This document shows positions 7,335 through 16,316 of a stretch of 64,000 nt of DNA, one piece after another; the first letter of the stretch is position 1; each line of letters begins with the position of its first letter. The notes below the pieces were generated by a model that was not told the DNA's origin, searched no databases, and saw only the letters and a program-made list of their open reading frames with translations. Made by a program: the position numbers and the translations under genes. This DNA comes from JAVVWB01 sp036652335 (GTDB taxonomy: Bacteria > Synergistota > Synergistia > Synergistales > Synergistaceae): positions 62,001 to 126,000 of the forward strand of contig JAVVWB010000002.1 in assembly GCA_036652335.1 (NCBI GenBank), in the 5' to 3' direction.

Positions 7335-8662
7335 CGTGCAGCGACCTCCTTTACAGACTCGATAAGCAAGTCTATGTCTTGCTTTGAGTTCATTTCTGTT
7401 ACGCACCACAATACACAAGGCTTGCCCTCTACTTCTATTGGTAGACCGCCCAAGATGCCCTTTGCTTCAAGCTTTGCCATGAGTTCATCTGTAGGTACGG
7501 GAGAAGTTGTGACAAATTCGTGGAAAAATTCGGATCCGAATTTCATTTCAAAACCATTTATTTTGCATAATTCTGATGCCATATAATGTGCTTTTGATGT
7601 ACATTGTTCTGCCACATTTGCTAATCCTGCTGGTCCCATTGCTGCCATGTAAACTGTTGCTGTGAGTGCACATAGTGCTTGGTTTGAACAAATGTTACTT
7701 GAGGCTTTTTCACGTCTAATGTGCTGTTCTCTTGCCTGTAGTGTAAGGACGAAACAACGGTTGCCGTCTGCATCTACAGTTTGCCCCACGATACGACCTG
7801 GAATTTTACGCATCATCTTTTCTGAACAAGTCATAATTCCTAGGTATGGACCACCAAAGGCGAGAGACATACCAAGTGGCTGACCCTCTGCGACTCCCAC
7901 ATCTGCTCCATATTCACCAGGGGACTTCATAATTCCAAGTGCTATTGGATTACAGCTGAGAATTGCTTTTGCTCCGAGTTCGTGTGCAGAGTTTACAACA
8001 GAGTCACAATCTTCAAATAATCCAAAGAAGTTCGGAGATTGTACAAAAACAGAGGCGACTGTGTCGTCAATCATTGATTTCATTGCTTCTATATCTGTTA
8101 CTCCGTCTTTTGTTGGGATAATTTCATAGTCGCAATTTACACCCCAGCAATATGTTTTGATTACTTCAATGGTATCTGGGTGTGTGGAACCAGAGATAAG
8201 AGTTTTAGTCCTCTTGCGTTCTCTGCACATTCCTGCTGCTTCGCCTGCTGCTGTACCACCGTCATATACTGATGCATTACACACTGGTAGTCCCATAAGC
8301 TCTGACATTTCTGTCTGATATTCAAATATTGCCTGCAATACACCTTGGCTTATTTCTGCCTGATATGGTGTATATGATGTGAGAAATTCTTCTTTTGCAG
8401 GAATGTATTTGACTATCGATGGAATATAGTGATTATATGCACCTGCTCCACGGAAAATATGGGGGAAAACTTTGTTCTTTGATGCAATTTCTTCCATATT
8501 TCTTTTGACTTCTAGTTCGCTCATACCCTCGGGAATATCCAGAGGGCGTTTGAGAAGAGCTTCATCTGGAACCATTGAGTAGAGTTCATCTGTTGATTTC
8601 ATACCTATGGCACGAAGCATTTCCTCTCGTTCTTTTAAAGTTGAAGAGATATATGATCCCAT
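7331..8662 (-). CDS. gcvPA: Glycine dehydrogenase (decarboxylating) subunit 1
   Basis: This is the N-terminal-type half of the split P protein and forms the heterotetramer with GcvPB. The 443 residues start at ATG 8662, which is preceded by AAAGGAG. The family landmarks are visible: the YTPYQAEISQGVLQAIFEYQ segment near residue 110, YDGGTAAGEA, AFGGPYLGIM and REQHIRREKASSNICSNQAL. The subunit lacks the PLP lysine, as expected. It lies two bases after the gcvH stop. The upstream open frame to 8752 overlaps gcvH and is rejected as an extension. Confidence 0.95.
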   Translation of the reverse strand: MGSYISSTLKEREEMLRAIGMKSTDELYSMVPDEALLKRPLDIPEGMSELEVKRNMEEIASKNKVFPHIFRGAGAYNHYIPSIVKYIPAKEEFLTSYTPYQAEISQGVLQAIFEYQTEMSELMGLPVCNASVYDGGTAAGEAAGMCRERKRTKTLISGSTHPDTIEVIKTYCWGVNCDYEIIPTKDGVTDIEAMKSMIDDTVASVFVQSPNFFGLFEDCDSVVNSAHELGAKAILSCNPIALGIMKSPGEYGADVGVAEGQPLGMSLAFGGPYLGIMTCSEKMMRKIPGRIVGQTVDADGNRCFVLTLQAREQHIRREKASSNICSNQALCALTATVYMAAMGPAGLANVAEQCTSKAHYMASELCKINGFEMKFGSEFFHEFVTTSPVPTDELMAKLEAKGILGGLPIEVEGKPCVLWCVTEMNSKQDIDLLIESVKEVAAR

Positions 8663-8664
8663 CT

Positions 8665-9045
8665 TTATGCTCCTTTCGCCAGAAGCTCCTGATATTCCTC
8701 CGGACTTAGAAGTTGGCCTAATTCGGAGATATCTCCGATTTCGACTAGCCATTCTTCGTATGGATCTGCGTTAATGGCACCAGGGTTATCTGCTAAATTT
8801 TCGTTTATGGCTGAGATAGAACCTGTTGCAGGGCTGATGATATCAGATACAGCTTTTACGGATTCGATGTCTGAGAAGCTTTCTTCTACTGTTACATCAT
8901 CGCCGACTTCAGGAAGATTGATAAAAACCACGTCTCCCAACTGGTCTGTTGCATATGCTGTAAGTCCGACTTTAATGGAAGTCTCGCTTAATACCTCTAC
9001 CCATTCGTGTGATGCTGTGTACTTTAGATTGCTTGGAAAATTCAT
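8665..9045 (-). CDS. gcvH: Glycine cleavage system H protein (lipoyl carrier)
   Basis: This small lipoyl-domain protein carries the aminomethyl group between the P, T and L proteins. The 126 residues begin with the typical NLKYTASHEWV segment. The lipoyl-accepting lysine is Lys64 in SDIESVKAVSDI. The C-terminal part DPYEEWLVEI matches the family. The ATG has GAGGGGG eight bases upstream. It sits between gcvT and gcvPA and is the obvious substrate for the lplA of the same operon. Confidence 0.97.
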   Translation of the reverse strand: MNFPSNLKYTASHEWVEVLSETSIKVGLTAYATDQLGDVVFINLPEVGDDVTVEESFSDIESVKAVSDIISPATGSISAINENLADNPGAINADPYEEWLVEIGDISELGQLLSPEEYQELLAKGA

Positions 9046-9113
9046 AATATAACCCCCTCATATGTATTGGAAAATTTATTGTGATTGTTTCGTAGTTGTT
9101 ACTATTATTGTTT

Positions 9114-10205
9114 TTACTGCTTTGGTCTGTCGTAAATTGGACCTTTAACTATCTCTGCTTCTACTCTGCGTCCTCTTACATCTACTTCAACAATTGCTCC
9201 TATTTCAATAAATTCTGCTTTTATTATTGCTGTAGCGTAGGGAGCTTTGAGGAATGGGCAGAATGTGCCTGATGCTGTTACTCCTATTTTCTCGTCTCCT
9301 ACATAAACATCTTGATGCTCACGTACTACGCCTTTGCCTGTAACTTTGAGTGTTACGCACTTACGTTTTGGCGGTTTTGCTGCTTCAAGGGCTGCTTTAC
9401 CGAGGAAATCTTCTTTTGCAAGTTTTACACAGAAGCCAAGTCCTGCTTCGTATGGATTTGTATTTTCGTCCATTTCATGTCCGTAAAGAGGCATGCCTGC
9501 TTCAAAACGGAGTGTGTCTCTGCTTCCTAGTCCACATGGGATTATGTTTAAATCTTTCCCTGCTTCAAGTAGTGCGTCCCAAATTTCTACGGTGTCTTCT
9601 GAGTTACAGTAAATTTCGTATCCGAATTCACCTGTATAACCTGTGCGTGAGACTAGACATGTTTTGCCTGCTACGACACAATTTTTAATAAAGGTGTAAT
9701 ATTTTGTGGGTAGTAATGTTTCGTCTGTTAGCTTCTTTAACACTTCAAGAGAGTTTGGACCTTGAAGTGCTATCTGACCGACTGAGTCGGAAATATCTTC
9801 AAACTTCGTGTCACCTACGACTTGTTTTGAAATCCACTCAGCATCTTTGTGGCGGTTTGATGCGTTTAGTACGAGTAAAATATGAGTGTCGTCTTCTTTG
9901 TAGACGAGAAGGTCGTCTATGACATTACCGTTCTCGTAGCACATACAGGTGTACTTAACTTGCCCTGATGTCATGTCAGAACAGTCATTAGTTACAACTT
10001 TCTGAACTGTTGCCATAGCATCGTTACCGACTAGTGTAAACTCTGCCATATGTGAGACGTCAAAAATTCCTACATTCGTTCGTACTGCCATGTGTTCCGA
10101 GATAATTCCAGTGGCATACTGCACTGGTAGAAGGTACCCTGCAAAGGGGACAATCTTCCCATTTGCTTTTACGTGTGAGTCGTACAGTGGTGTCTTGAGA
10201 TCCAT
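9114..10205 (-). CDS. gcvT: Aminomethyltransferase (glycine cleavage T protein)
   Basis: This enzyme transfers the aminomethyl carbon from GcvH to THF, releasing ammonia and giving methylene-THF. The 363 residues match family length. The N-terminal TPLYDSHVKANGKIVPFAGY, the folate-site VSHMAEF, and the SRTGYTGEFGYEIY and GLGSRDTLRFEAGMPLYGHE segments are all present. The ATG at 10205 has AGAGGG upstream; the longer open frame to 10292 has no ribosome site. It is the first gene of the seven-gene operon, so the promoter lies in the 672-base gap upstream. I did not recognise a glycine riboswitch there. Confidence 0.97.
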   Translation of the reverse strand: MDLKTPLYDSHVKANGKIVPFAGYLLPVQYATGIISEHMAVRTNVGIFDVSHMAEFTLVGNDAMATVQKVVTNDCSDMTSGQVKYTCMCYENGNVIDDLLVYKEDDTHILLVLNASNRHKDAEWISKQVVGDTKFEDISDSVGQIALQGPNSLEVLKKLTDETLLPTKYYTFIKNCVVAGKTCLVSRTGYTGEFGYEIYCNSEDTVEIWDALLEAGKDLNIIPCGLGSRDTLRFEAGMPLYGHEMDENTNPYEAGLGFCVKLAKEDFLGKAALEAAKPPKRKCVTLKVTGKGVVREHQDVYVGDEKIGVTASGTFCPFLKAPYATAIIKAEFIEIGAIVEVDVRGRRVEAEIVKGPIYDRPKQ

Positions 10206-10836
10206 AAAATCAACCCTCTTTCTATTTTTGTTTGTATGTGAGCTAGTAAAATTATACAAATATGATGTGTGCTTTTTGTGAAATAGAAACAAACTTAAAA
10301 TGTGCCTCTTGAAAATAATTTTTAAAAGAATAAACCCTGTGAAACTTTGTGAAAATTAGTTTAATCTTAATAAAATTAAATAAAAAAATTAAATCTTTTG
10401 TAAAAAGAGATAATTTTAATTCTTACGTTAATATTATACCTATCGCTCAAAAAAAGCATGGTGTGTTTGAACAAAGAAAATGGGTTGTATTTAGAAATTT
10501 TAGTAATATTGTACAGGGGGGTTTTGTGTAAAAAATAACATGAAATTGTCTGTTAAAGCGGTCGTTGCGGTGTAAAAAGAGGTGGTAGTAAGGAAAATTT
10601 GAAAAACCAATTAAAGGACCTATGTGAAGTTAGAAGAATTTTGATAAGAGATTTTTGTATAATTATCACAATTTTAACTTGAAATTAAACTTTGGAAATT
10701 TTAGGGGTTTTTTATTGCATAATATACGTATTTATTGTAATTGCAGATGTCTGGAAAAGGTGATTGCGGTCTTTTTAGAAGAATTTATTTTTTGTTTGCT
10801 CTGTCTAACTATTACAAATAGTTAGTTCAGAAAGAT
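10206..10836. other. Long AT-rich intergenic region, leader side of the gcv operon
   Basis: There is no supportable gene here. The region must hold the promoter of the minus-strand gcv operon. It contains a small perfect hairpin CTAACTAT/ATAGTTAG at 10805-10825 and two G-rich patches near 10555-10595 and 10759-10775 that share TGCGGT with the dispersed repeat but are too short to call. The conserved core motifs of the glycine riboswitch were looked for on the minus strand and not found. Confidence 0.5.
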
Positions 10837-10872
10837 AAAAAAGTAAAAGCCTCGTGATTATTCACGAGGCTT
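10837..10872 (-). terminator. Rho-independent terminator of the PAS hybrid kinase
   Basis: On the minus strand an 11-bp stem (AAGCCTCGTGA paired with TCACGAGGCTT, 10847-10872) with a 4-base loop is followed by TTAC and six T. It begins six bases after the kinase stop codon. Confidence 0.92.
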
Positions 10873-10877
10873 AGGAT

Positions 10878-13800
10878 TTAGATGTATTTTGATAGTGTTT
10901 TGTATAGAGTGTCTGGCATTATCGGTTTTGATATGTGTTCGTTCATTCCTGCTTCTGTGCATCTTTGAACATCTTCGTTAAAAGCATTTGCTGTTATTGC
11001 GAGAATAGGAATGGTTGTAGCATAAGCATTGTCTAGTTTTCTTATTGTTTTTGTTGCATTAATGCCATTCATTATGGGCATTTGTATGTCCATCAATATT
11101 GCGTTAAATGTGCCATGTTGTGATGTCGTGAATATTTCTACAGCTTCTTTACCATTTTTTGCAACTACAACTTCCACGCCGACTCTGTTTAATATTTTTA
11201 TTACAACACGCTGGTTTACTTTGTTATCCTCTGCTAAGAGAACCCTTTTGCCTTTTAATTTTGATAGTTCTAAATCGGTGGATTTTTTATCGCTAATTTC
11301 GTTGTTTTCTTTTGCTTCAGGTTTGTTTGCAAGAGGAACATGGATTGTTACAGTAAATGTTGTCCCTTTGCCAAGCTCGCTTTGTACTCCAATTTTACCG
11401 TCGCAGAAGTCTACTATGCTTTTTACAATAGAGAGTCCCAGCCCACTTCCAACTTTAAATTCCATATCTTTGTTGCATGATTGATAAAATGGTTCAAAGA
11501 GATGTTTTTGTGTCTCTTCGTCCATTCCGACTCCGGTATCTGATATGACATACTGATATAGTCCTATGTTTGTCCTATTATGTGTTAGCTCGTTAAAATG
11601 CACTGCTACTGTCCCACCTGGTTGAGTAAATTTCATTGCGTTCCCAACGAGATTATCTAGGACTCTGTTTAATTTTAGAGTATCTCCAATACACATATCA
11701 TTTATGATATTAAATGAATGTTGGAAGTTAATTCCTTTCGATTTTGCCGGTGCTGTCATTCTGCATATTAACTTTTCATATTCTTTTCTTTGGCTGAATG
11801 TTGATTTTGCAAGCACCATTTGACCTGCTTCAATACGGCTCATATCCAAAATGTCGTTTAGTAATGACAAAAGTTGGTTGGAAGACGATTTTACTGTTTC
11901 CAAGCTCTCCTTTACCTGTCCTGTGTTATTTGTGTCAGAGAGGGCAATTTCTGTCATGCCTATTATTGCATTCATAGGTGTCCTTATATCATGGCTCATT
12001 GCTGACAAGAATGTACTCTTTGCATTATTTGCTTGATTTGCCATTCTTAGAGCATTTATGATGTCTTCTTTTTGTTTGGCATGCATTAGTTCTCTTTCTG
12101 TTGTATCAGCACGAAGGAGTCCTATGAACTCATGTGATTGATCTATCCAGAATAATTTACTCTCTTTAAAGTGGATCTCTCCGTCTTGATAAAGTTTATA
12201 CGGTATAGTGACGTATTTTTTATCTTCTTTGTTAAGCTCATCTTTTATCCTATCCATGTCAAAAAGTGTGGTGTATTGTTCTCTTAGCTCCGGAATTGCC
12301 GCGTCCTCAAATACGTGAGATGTGTAGTCTTTGAAATTTTCCCCATATAGCGGCGATATGTTATTTCTTACTGTCTCTACTGTGTGCATAGTGTAGGCGT
12401 GAGTGTCTGCATTTATTATTCCGGCTCTTTCTACTGTGTTAGCAAGTAGTGAAAGGAGCTTCTGGCTTTTTTCGATCGATTTTGTGATGTCAATACAGGC
12501 AATACAGATTCTTTTTTTCTTTGGTCCCATATAGTAAAATTGGAATTTCTTTGTTTTTGTTTTGCCATCTATATGTATTGTTAAAGAAGTTGAGAATTCT
12601 CCTTTTACTTCTAATATTTTTTCTATGTTATTTAAGTCAAAAATATGTGACATGTTTTCTCTTTCACTTGGGGAACAATATGCCTCTATTGCTGTATCTT
12701 TTAGTTTGACATATTCTTCTTTTTTAAAATGCTCCAGTATTTTGATGTCATTATGAATAATGTTTGATACTTGTCTAGTTTGTAAATTTATAGCAATTAT
12801 AAAGTCAAAACCATTTTTTACTGTTGAAGAGAGTAATGTCTGTGTCTCTAATTCTTGAGTAACGTCTACTATGGAGACAAGGCACAATATGTCTCCCGTT
12901 GTAGTGTCAGAAACTAAGTTTAATTTTAGTTTTGTGTATACAGAATCACTGTCTTCACTAAACTGTAACCAGGAGTTTAGTGAAAAAGATGTTATCCCGT
13001 AATTAAATGCGTTGAGGAGAGTAGAACGCTTGAATTTACGATTAAATTTATCCCTTTCATTATTATCTGTTATCGTATGAGATATAGTAGATAATAAGTT
13101 GTCATGTGTCATGTTTGTGTTTAGATTTAAATCGCTATTTATGAGGTCGTTTATCTCAAGGACTTTGTTCTTATTTAGAGAAGTATAAGCAGATAATAAT
13201 GTATTAGAGGGAAGATTTCTCCTGTGCATAAGTTTGATATTCTGATTGCGTTCTTTTTCTTCCATCTCTTTTGTGATATCGATAAATGTGGCAACAACCC
13301 ATTCCCTTTTGCCGTCATTGTTATCTATTACAGAGTAGCTTAGTTTAATCCAAGAGTATTTGCCCGTCTTATCTAAGGTGCGCAAAGCACAAGTGACTTC
13401 GTTTTCTCCGCTATCAAGCTTATTAAAGAGTTCTTTTAGTATCGGTTTATCCTCTTCATGTACGATATTAGACTTTTGGAAGAAGTTAGGAGCGTCTTTT
13501 ATAATATTCCCATCTAATCCGAAATAGGCAACTAAATTTGATGGTGCATATATCTCTCTTGTTATTAAATTAAATTTCCAAGAGCTTATTCCAAAACGGT
13601 TAATTATGAAGTTGTAGTTATTTTCCAAATCTTTAAACTTATCAATATCTTCTGCTGTACAGATGGTTTTTATGGGTTCTCCATTTTTGTTGAATATTGT
13701 ATTACAATGTCCTTTCATCCAACGCCATTTACGAAAAGCTGGATTGTAAACTCGACATTCAAAGTCTTCTCTCGGTGATCCGTTATCAATGTTTTCATAA

Positions 13801-15863
13801 ACTTTTCTATAGATATCTATGTCATCAGGGTGAATTAACCCCAAATCTATAAGTGATTGAGGGAAATTTTCCATTATGCGTGGAGTTTTAAATGTTTTTA
13901 TAACATTGCTATTTGCAATGGTGGTATGTGTGTTGCTGTTATATTCAATGAATAATATACCTGCGTTTTCTATTGCAATTTCAAGCTCTTGTTTTTGTAT
14001 ATTGTCTTTTTCTTCTAAGTCTTTTTGCTTGGTTACGTCTATTAAAATAGCGTAGATATATGGATCACCTTTGATGTCTTCGCAGATTTGCCCTTTACCA
14101 TAGACCCATTTTATTGAATTTTTACATATTATTCTGTGCGTGACTTCAAATGGTTCTTTGGTTTCTAATTTTTCTGATATTATTTTTCTTAAGGCAGAGA
14201 TGTCTTCAGGATGAACAATTTTGATAATGCTGTTCCCAAATTTACTGAATTCTTCTCTCGTATAACCTATGAAATTATATAATTTGTCGTTTGCTTCAAT
14301 TAGGTCTAAATTTTCATTGCTCTTACAGTGCAGTACTGCACCCGGGATATTTGTGTGTATGCTTTTAATTTCGTTTGCTATTTTTATTTCGTTTGATACG
14401 TCAATATAACATGCATATAAATAAGAGATTCCTGCTTCTTTTTTTAATGTTCCGGAAACTCTTACCCACATGTATGAATTATCGCCTGTTTCTACTCTGC
14501 AAGTGGTATCAAATTTGTCGCCATCATCGTTTGTGTCCACAAAGTAGTTTCTTACTCTATCTCTGTCATTAATATGTATCCCGTTAAAAGCGTCCTCTCC
14601 ATAAACTTGAAATGCCTGCTCTCTTGTCATTTTAAAAAGAGCTAAGAGACTGTCACTAATGAAGACTGGAATAATAGATCCGTCTTCAAATTTTTGTAAT
14701 TTCGCAATTCCAGTGGGGGAGTTAGCTAATATTAGCTCATAATCTTCTTTTAATTTTGTATTTTCATCTCTTAATTTCATAAGCATTGTGGTGTCTGTTA
14801 TGGTGGCGTATATATGAAGTCCGTCTTCTTCTTGTATAAATTCACCAGTTGCAATCACATCTATTCTTTCTCCACTACGAGTGACTAAGACGTTGCTGTT
14901 TGTACCCTTTTTGCCTATTTCGCTAGGAGTAGTGTACTGTTGTGTTGTTTGCTTTGTCTCTGGTGAGATTACATTCATTAGAGAGTTGTTTTGCTCTTTT
15001 TTAAATTGTTCTTTTGTGTATCCGATCATGTCGTAAAATCTATTGTTTGCTTCTAACAATGTCCATTCATTGTTAGCTTCGACTTTTAGTATTGCAGCAT
15101 CAGAATTCTGATAGAAACGTTCAAGCTGGTTGAGGACATGTTCTTTGTCTTTTTTTATTAAAGTTTCGTTTGTGATGTCTTTTATATATTCTATATATGC
15201 AGGCGTGTCTTTCCATACAATCTCACTGGCTCTTATAGTGTAGTAGCGACCGTTTGATGGTGTGAAAACTTCGTGGTCTACGCCAAGCTCAAGATTATTA
15301 AATGGGACGCAGAAAGAGCATACATTTTCGCTGTGTCGTATTGCTTTATGACAAATTTTCCCTAAATAGTTCTTTTCTGATATTGCGTCTTTCATAGCTT
15401 CATTTAGAAATAAGAGTTTATGAGTGGCTTTTTCTATGATGCAAACACCAATAGAACCATCAAGAGTGATTTTGTGAGATATTAAAGTTTCGTCTGCAAC
15501 TGCTGTGAAAGATATATAGAGAAGTCTCTCATTGTCGGATTCAGAAAGGCAACCTACAACATTAACAAGAATAAGTTCTTTATTTTTGCATGTTATGTGA
15601 AAAGAGGCTGTTAGAGGTTCTTTTGATGAGAGAGCTTTTGAAAAGTGTGATTTAAAGTAAGGATAGTCTTCCGGGTGAATAATGTCGTACATCTTGCTTG
15701 CAAACTCTTCTTTAGTATAACCTGTTATGTTGTATATCTCATCAGAAATGAAAATAGGGCTTGTATTATTGTTTTCGTCCAAGTCGCATATAATTATCCC
15801 TTGTGGCATTGAGCTTAAGAATGTTTCTAGGCTTTTAATTTTAGAGTTCAGCACAATAATCAC
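10878..15863 (-). CDS. Multi-PAS hybrid sensor histidine kinase / response regulator
   Basis: This is a 1661-residue phosphorelay kinase with no membrane segment, so it should sense inside the cell. Reading the repeats of GYTKEEF-type and HPEDxxxxxx-type motifs gives about ten PAS folds, near residues 14-122, 135-232, 245-358, 372-490, 502-612, 625-742, 748-862, 880-1000, 1010-1128 and 1138-1255. The last three are the most diverged. The second carries Cys171, Cys182 and Cys185 (C-x10-C-x2-C), a possible metal or redox site. HisKA follows with the phosphorylated His1291 in SHDIRTPMNAIIG. Then come HATPase (NLVGNAMKF, DTGVGMDEE, GSGLGLSI) and a C-terminal receiver with Asp1592 in LMDIQMP. The GTG start at 15863 has only a weak ribosome site, so the start is uncertain. 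There is no output domain or partner regulator alongside. Confidence 0.93.
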   Translation of the reverse strand: MIIVLNSKIKSLETFLSSMPQGIIICDLDENNNTSPIFISDEIYNITGYTKEEFASKMYDIIHPEDYPYFKSHFSKALSSKEPLTASFHITCKNKELILVNVVGCLSESDNERLLYISFTAVADETLISHKITLDGSIGVCIIEKATHKLLFLNEAMKDAISEKNYLGKICHKAIRHSENVCSFCVPFNNLELGVDHEVFTPSNGRYYTIRASEIVWKDTPAYIEYIKDITNETLIKKDKEHVLNQLERFYQNSDAAILKVEANNEWTLLEANNRFYDMIGYTKEQFKKEQNNSLMNVISPETKQTTQQYTTPSEIGKKGTNSNVLVTRSGERIDVIATGEFIQEEDGLHIYATITDTTMLMKLRDENTKLKEDYELILANSPTGIAKLQKFEDGSIIPVFISDSLLALFKMTREQAFQVYGEDAFNGIHINDRDRVRNYFVDTNDDGDKFDTTCRVETGDNSYMWVRVSGTLKKEAGISYLYACYIDVSNEIKIANEIKSIHTNIPGAVLHCKSNENLDLIEANDKLYNFIGYTREEFSKFGNSIIKIVHPEDISALRKIISEKLETKEPFEVTHRIICKNSIKWVYGKGQICEDIKGDPYIYAILIDVTKQKDLEEKDNIQKQELEIAIENAGILFIEYNSNTHTTIANSNVIKTFKTPRIMENFPQSLIDLGLIHPDDIDIYRKVYENIDNGSPREDFECRVYNPAFRKWRWMKGHCNTIFNKNGEPIKTICTAEDIDKFKDLENNYNFIINRFGISSWKFNLITREIYAPSNLVAYFGLDGNIIKDAPNFFQKSNIVHEEDKPILKELFNKLDSGENEVTCALRTLDKTGKYSWIKLSYSVIDNNDGKREWVVATFIDITKEMEEKERNQNIKLMHRRNLPSNTLLSAYTSLNKNKVLEINDLINSDLNLNTNMTHDNLLSTISHTITDNNERDKFNRKFKRSTLLNAFNYGITSFSLNSWLQFSEDSDSVYTKLKLNLVSDTTTGDILCLVSIVDVTQELETQTLLSSTVKNGFDFIIAINLQTRQVSNIIHNDIKILEHFKKEEYVKLKDTAIEAYCSPSERENMSHIFDLNNIEKILEVKGEFSTSLTIHIDGKTKTKKFQFYYMGPKKKRICIACIDITKSIEKSQKLLSLLANTVERAGIINADTHAYTMHTVETVRNNISPLYGENFKDYTSHVFEDAAIPELREQYTTLFDMDRIKDELNKEDKKYVTIPYKLYQDGEIHFKESKLFWIDQSHEFIGLLRADTTERELMHAKQKEDIINALRMANQANNAKSTFLSAMSHDIRTPMNAIIGMTEIALSDTNNTGQVKESLETVKSSSNQLLSLLNDILDMSRIEAGQMVLAKSTFSQRKEYEKLICRMTAPAKSKGINFQHSFNIINDMCIGDTLKLNRVLDNLVGNAMKFTQPGGTVAVHFNELTHNRTNIGLYQYVISDTGVGMDEETQKHLFEPFYQSCNKDMEFKVGSGLGLSIVKSIVDFCDGKIGVQSELGKGTTFTVTIHVPLANKPEAKENNEISDKKSTDLELSKLKGKRVLLAEDNKVNQRVVIKILNRVGVEVVVAKNGKEAVEIFTTSQHGTFNAILMDIQMPIMNGINATKTIRKLDNAYATTIPILAITANAFNEDVQRCTEAGMNEHISKPIMPDTLYKTLSKYI

Positions 15864-15980
15864 TCGTTTCTAGAATATTTAAAATTTCTAACAGAAATAA
15901 AAATACTTTTGGTAAGTATAAGCTATGAAGCTGTTCTTTTCAATGATAAAAACCATTCTAGCAGAGTAATGCCGCAATAA

Positions 15981-16018
15981 ACAAAAAGAGCAACGGTTAT
16001 GGCTAACCTTTGCTCTTT
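15981..16018 (-). terminator. Rho-independent terminator of tRNA-Arg
   Basis: On the minus strand AAAGAGCAA (complement of 16010-16018) pairs with TTGCTCTTT (complement of 15985-15993), with an inner GGTTA/TAACC pair. A short T-rich tail follows. It lies 14 bases past the tRNA 3' end. Confidence 0.8.
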
Positions 16019-16031
16019 GTTTTATTCTATA

Positions 16032-16108
<77 letters not shown>

Positions 16109-16277
16109 GTACGGTTTATTAGTTTATCACGGAATATAATGTTCTGTAAATGTCTTAATCAAACTTTAAACCATTTTCTTGACGTTAGAAAAATGGTAAA
16201 AAAGACGTAGTGACTAAAGAAATAGAGGTCATGAGGATTGGATAAAGAAGTAGTGCTAAGTCTATAAACTTATTATA

Positions 16278-16310
16278 AAAGAGGTCGGTTCTATTTGAGC
16301 TGACCTCTTT
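16278..16310 (-). terminator. Hairpin after the aminotransferase gene
   Basis: The 9-bp stem AAAGAGGTC/GACCTCTTT (16278-16286 with 16302-16310) starts six bases past the aminotransferase stop. The following minus-strand sequence is AT-rich but not a clean T run, so it is a weaker terminator than others here. Confidence 0.6.
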
Positions 16311-16316
16311 GTGATT

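Noticed and set aside
10206..10877. Glycine riboswitch upstream of gcvT
   Set aside because: The conserved core motifs were not seen on the minus strand. A covariance search would be decisive.
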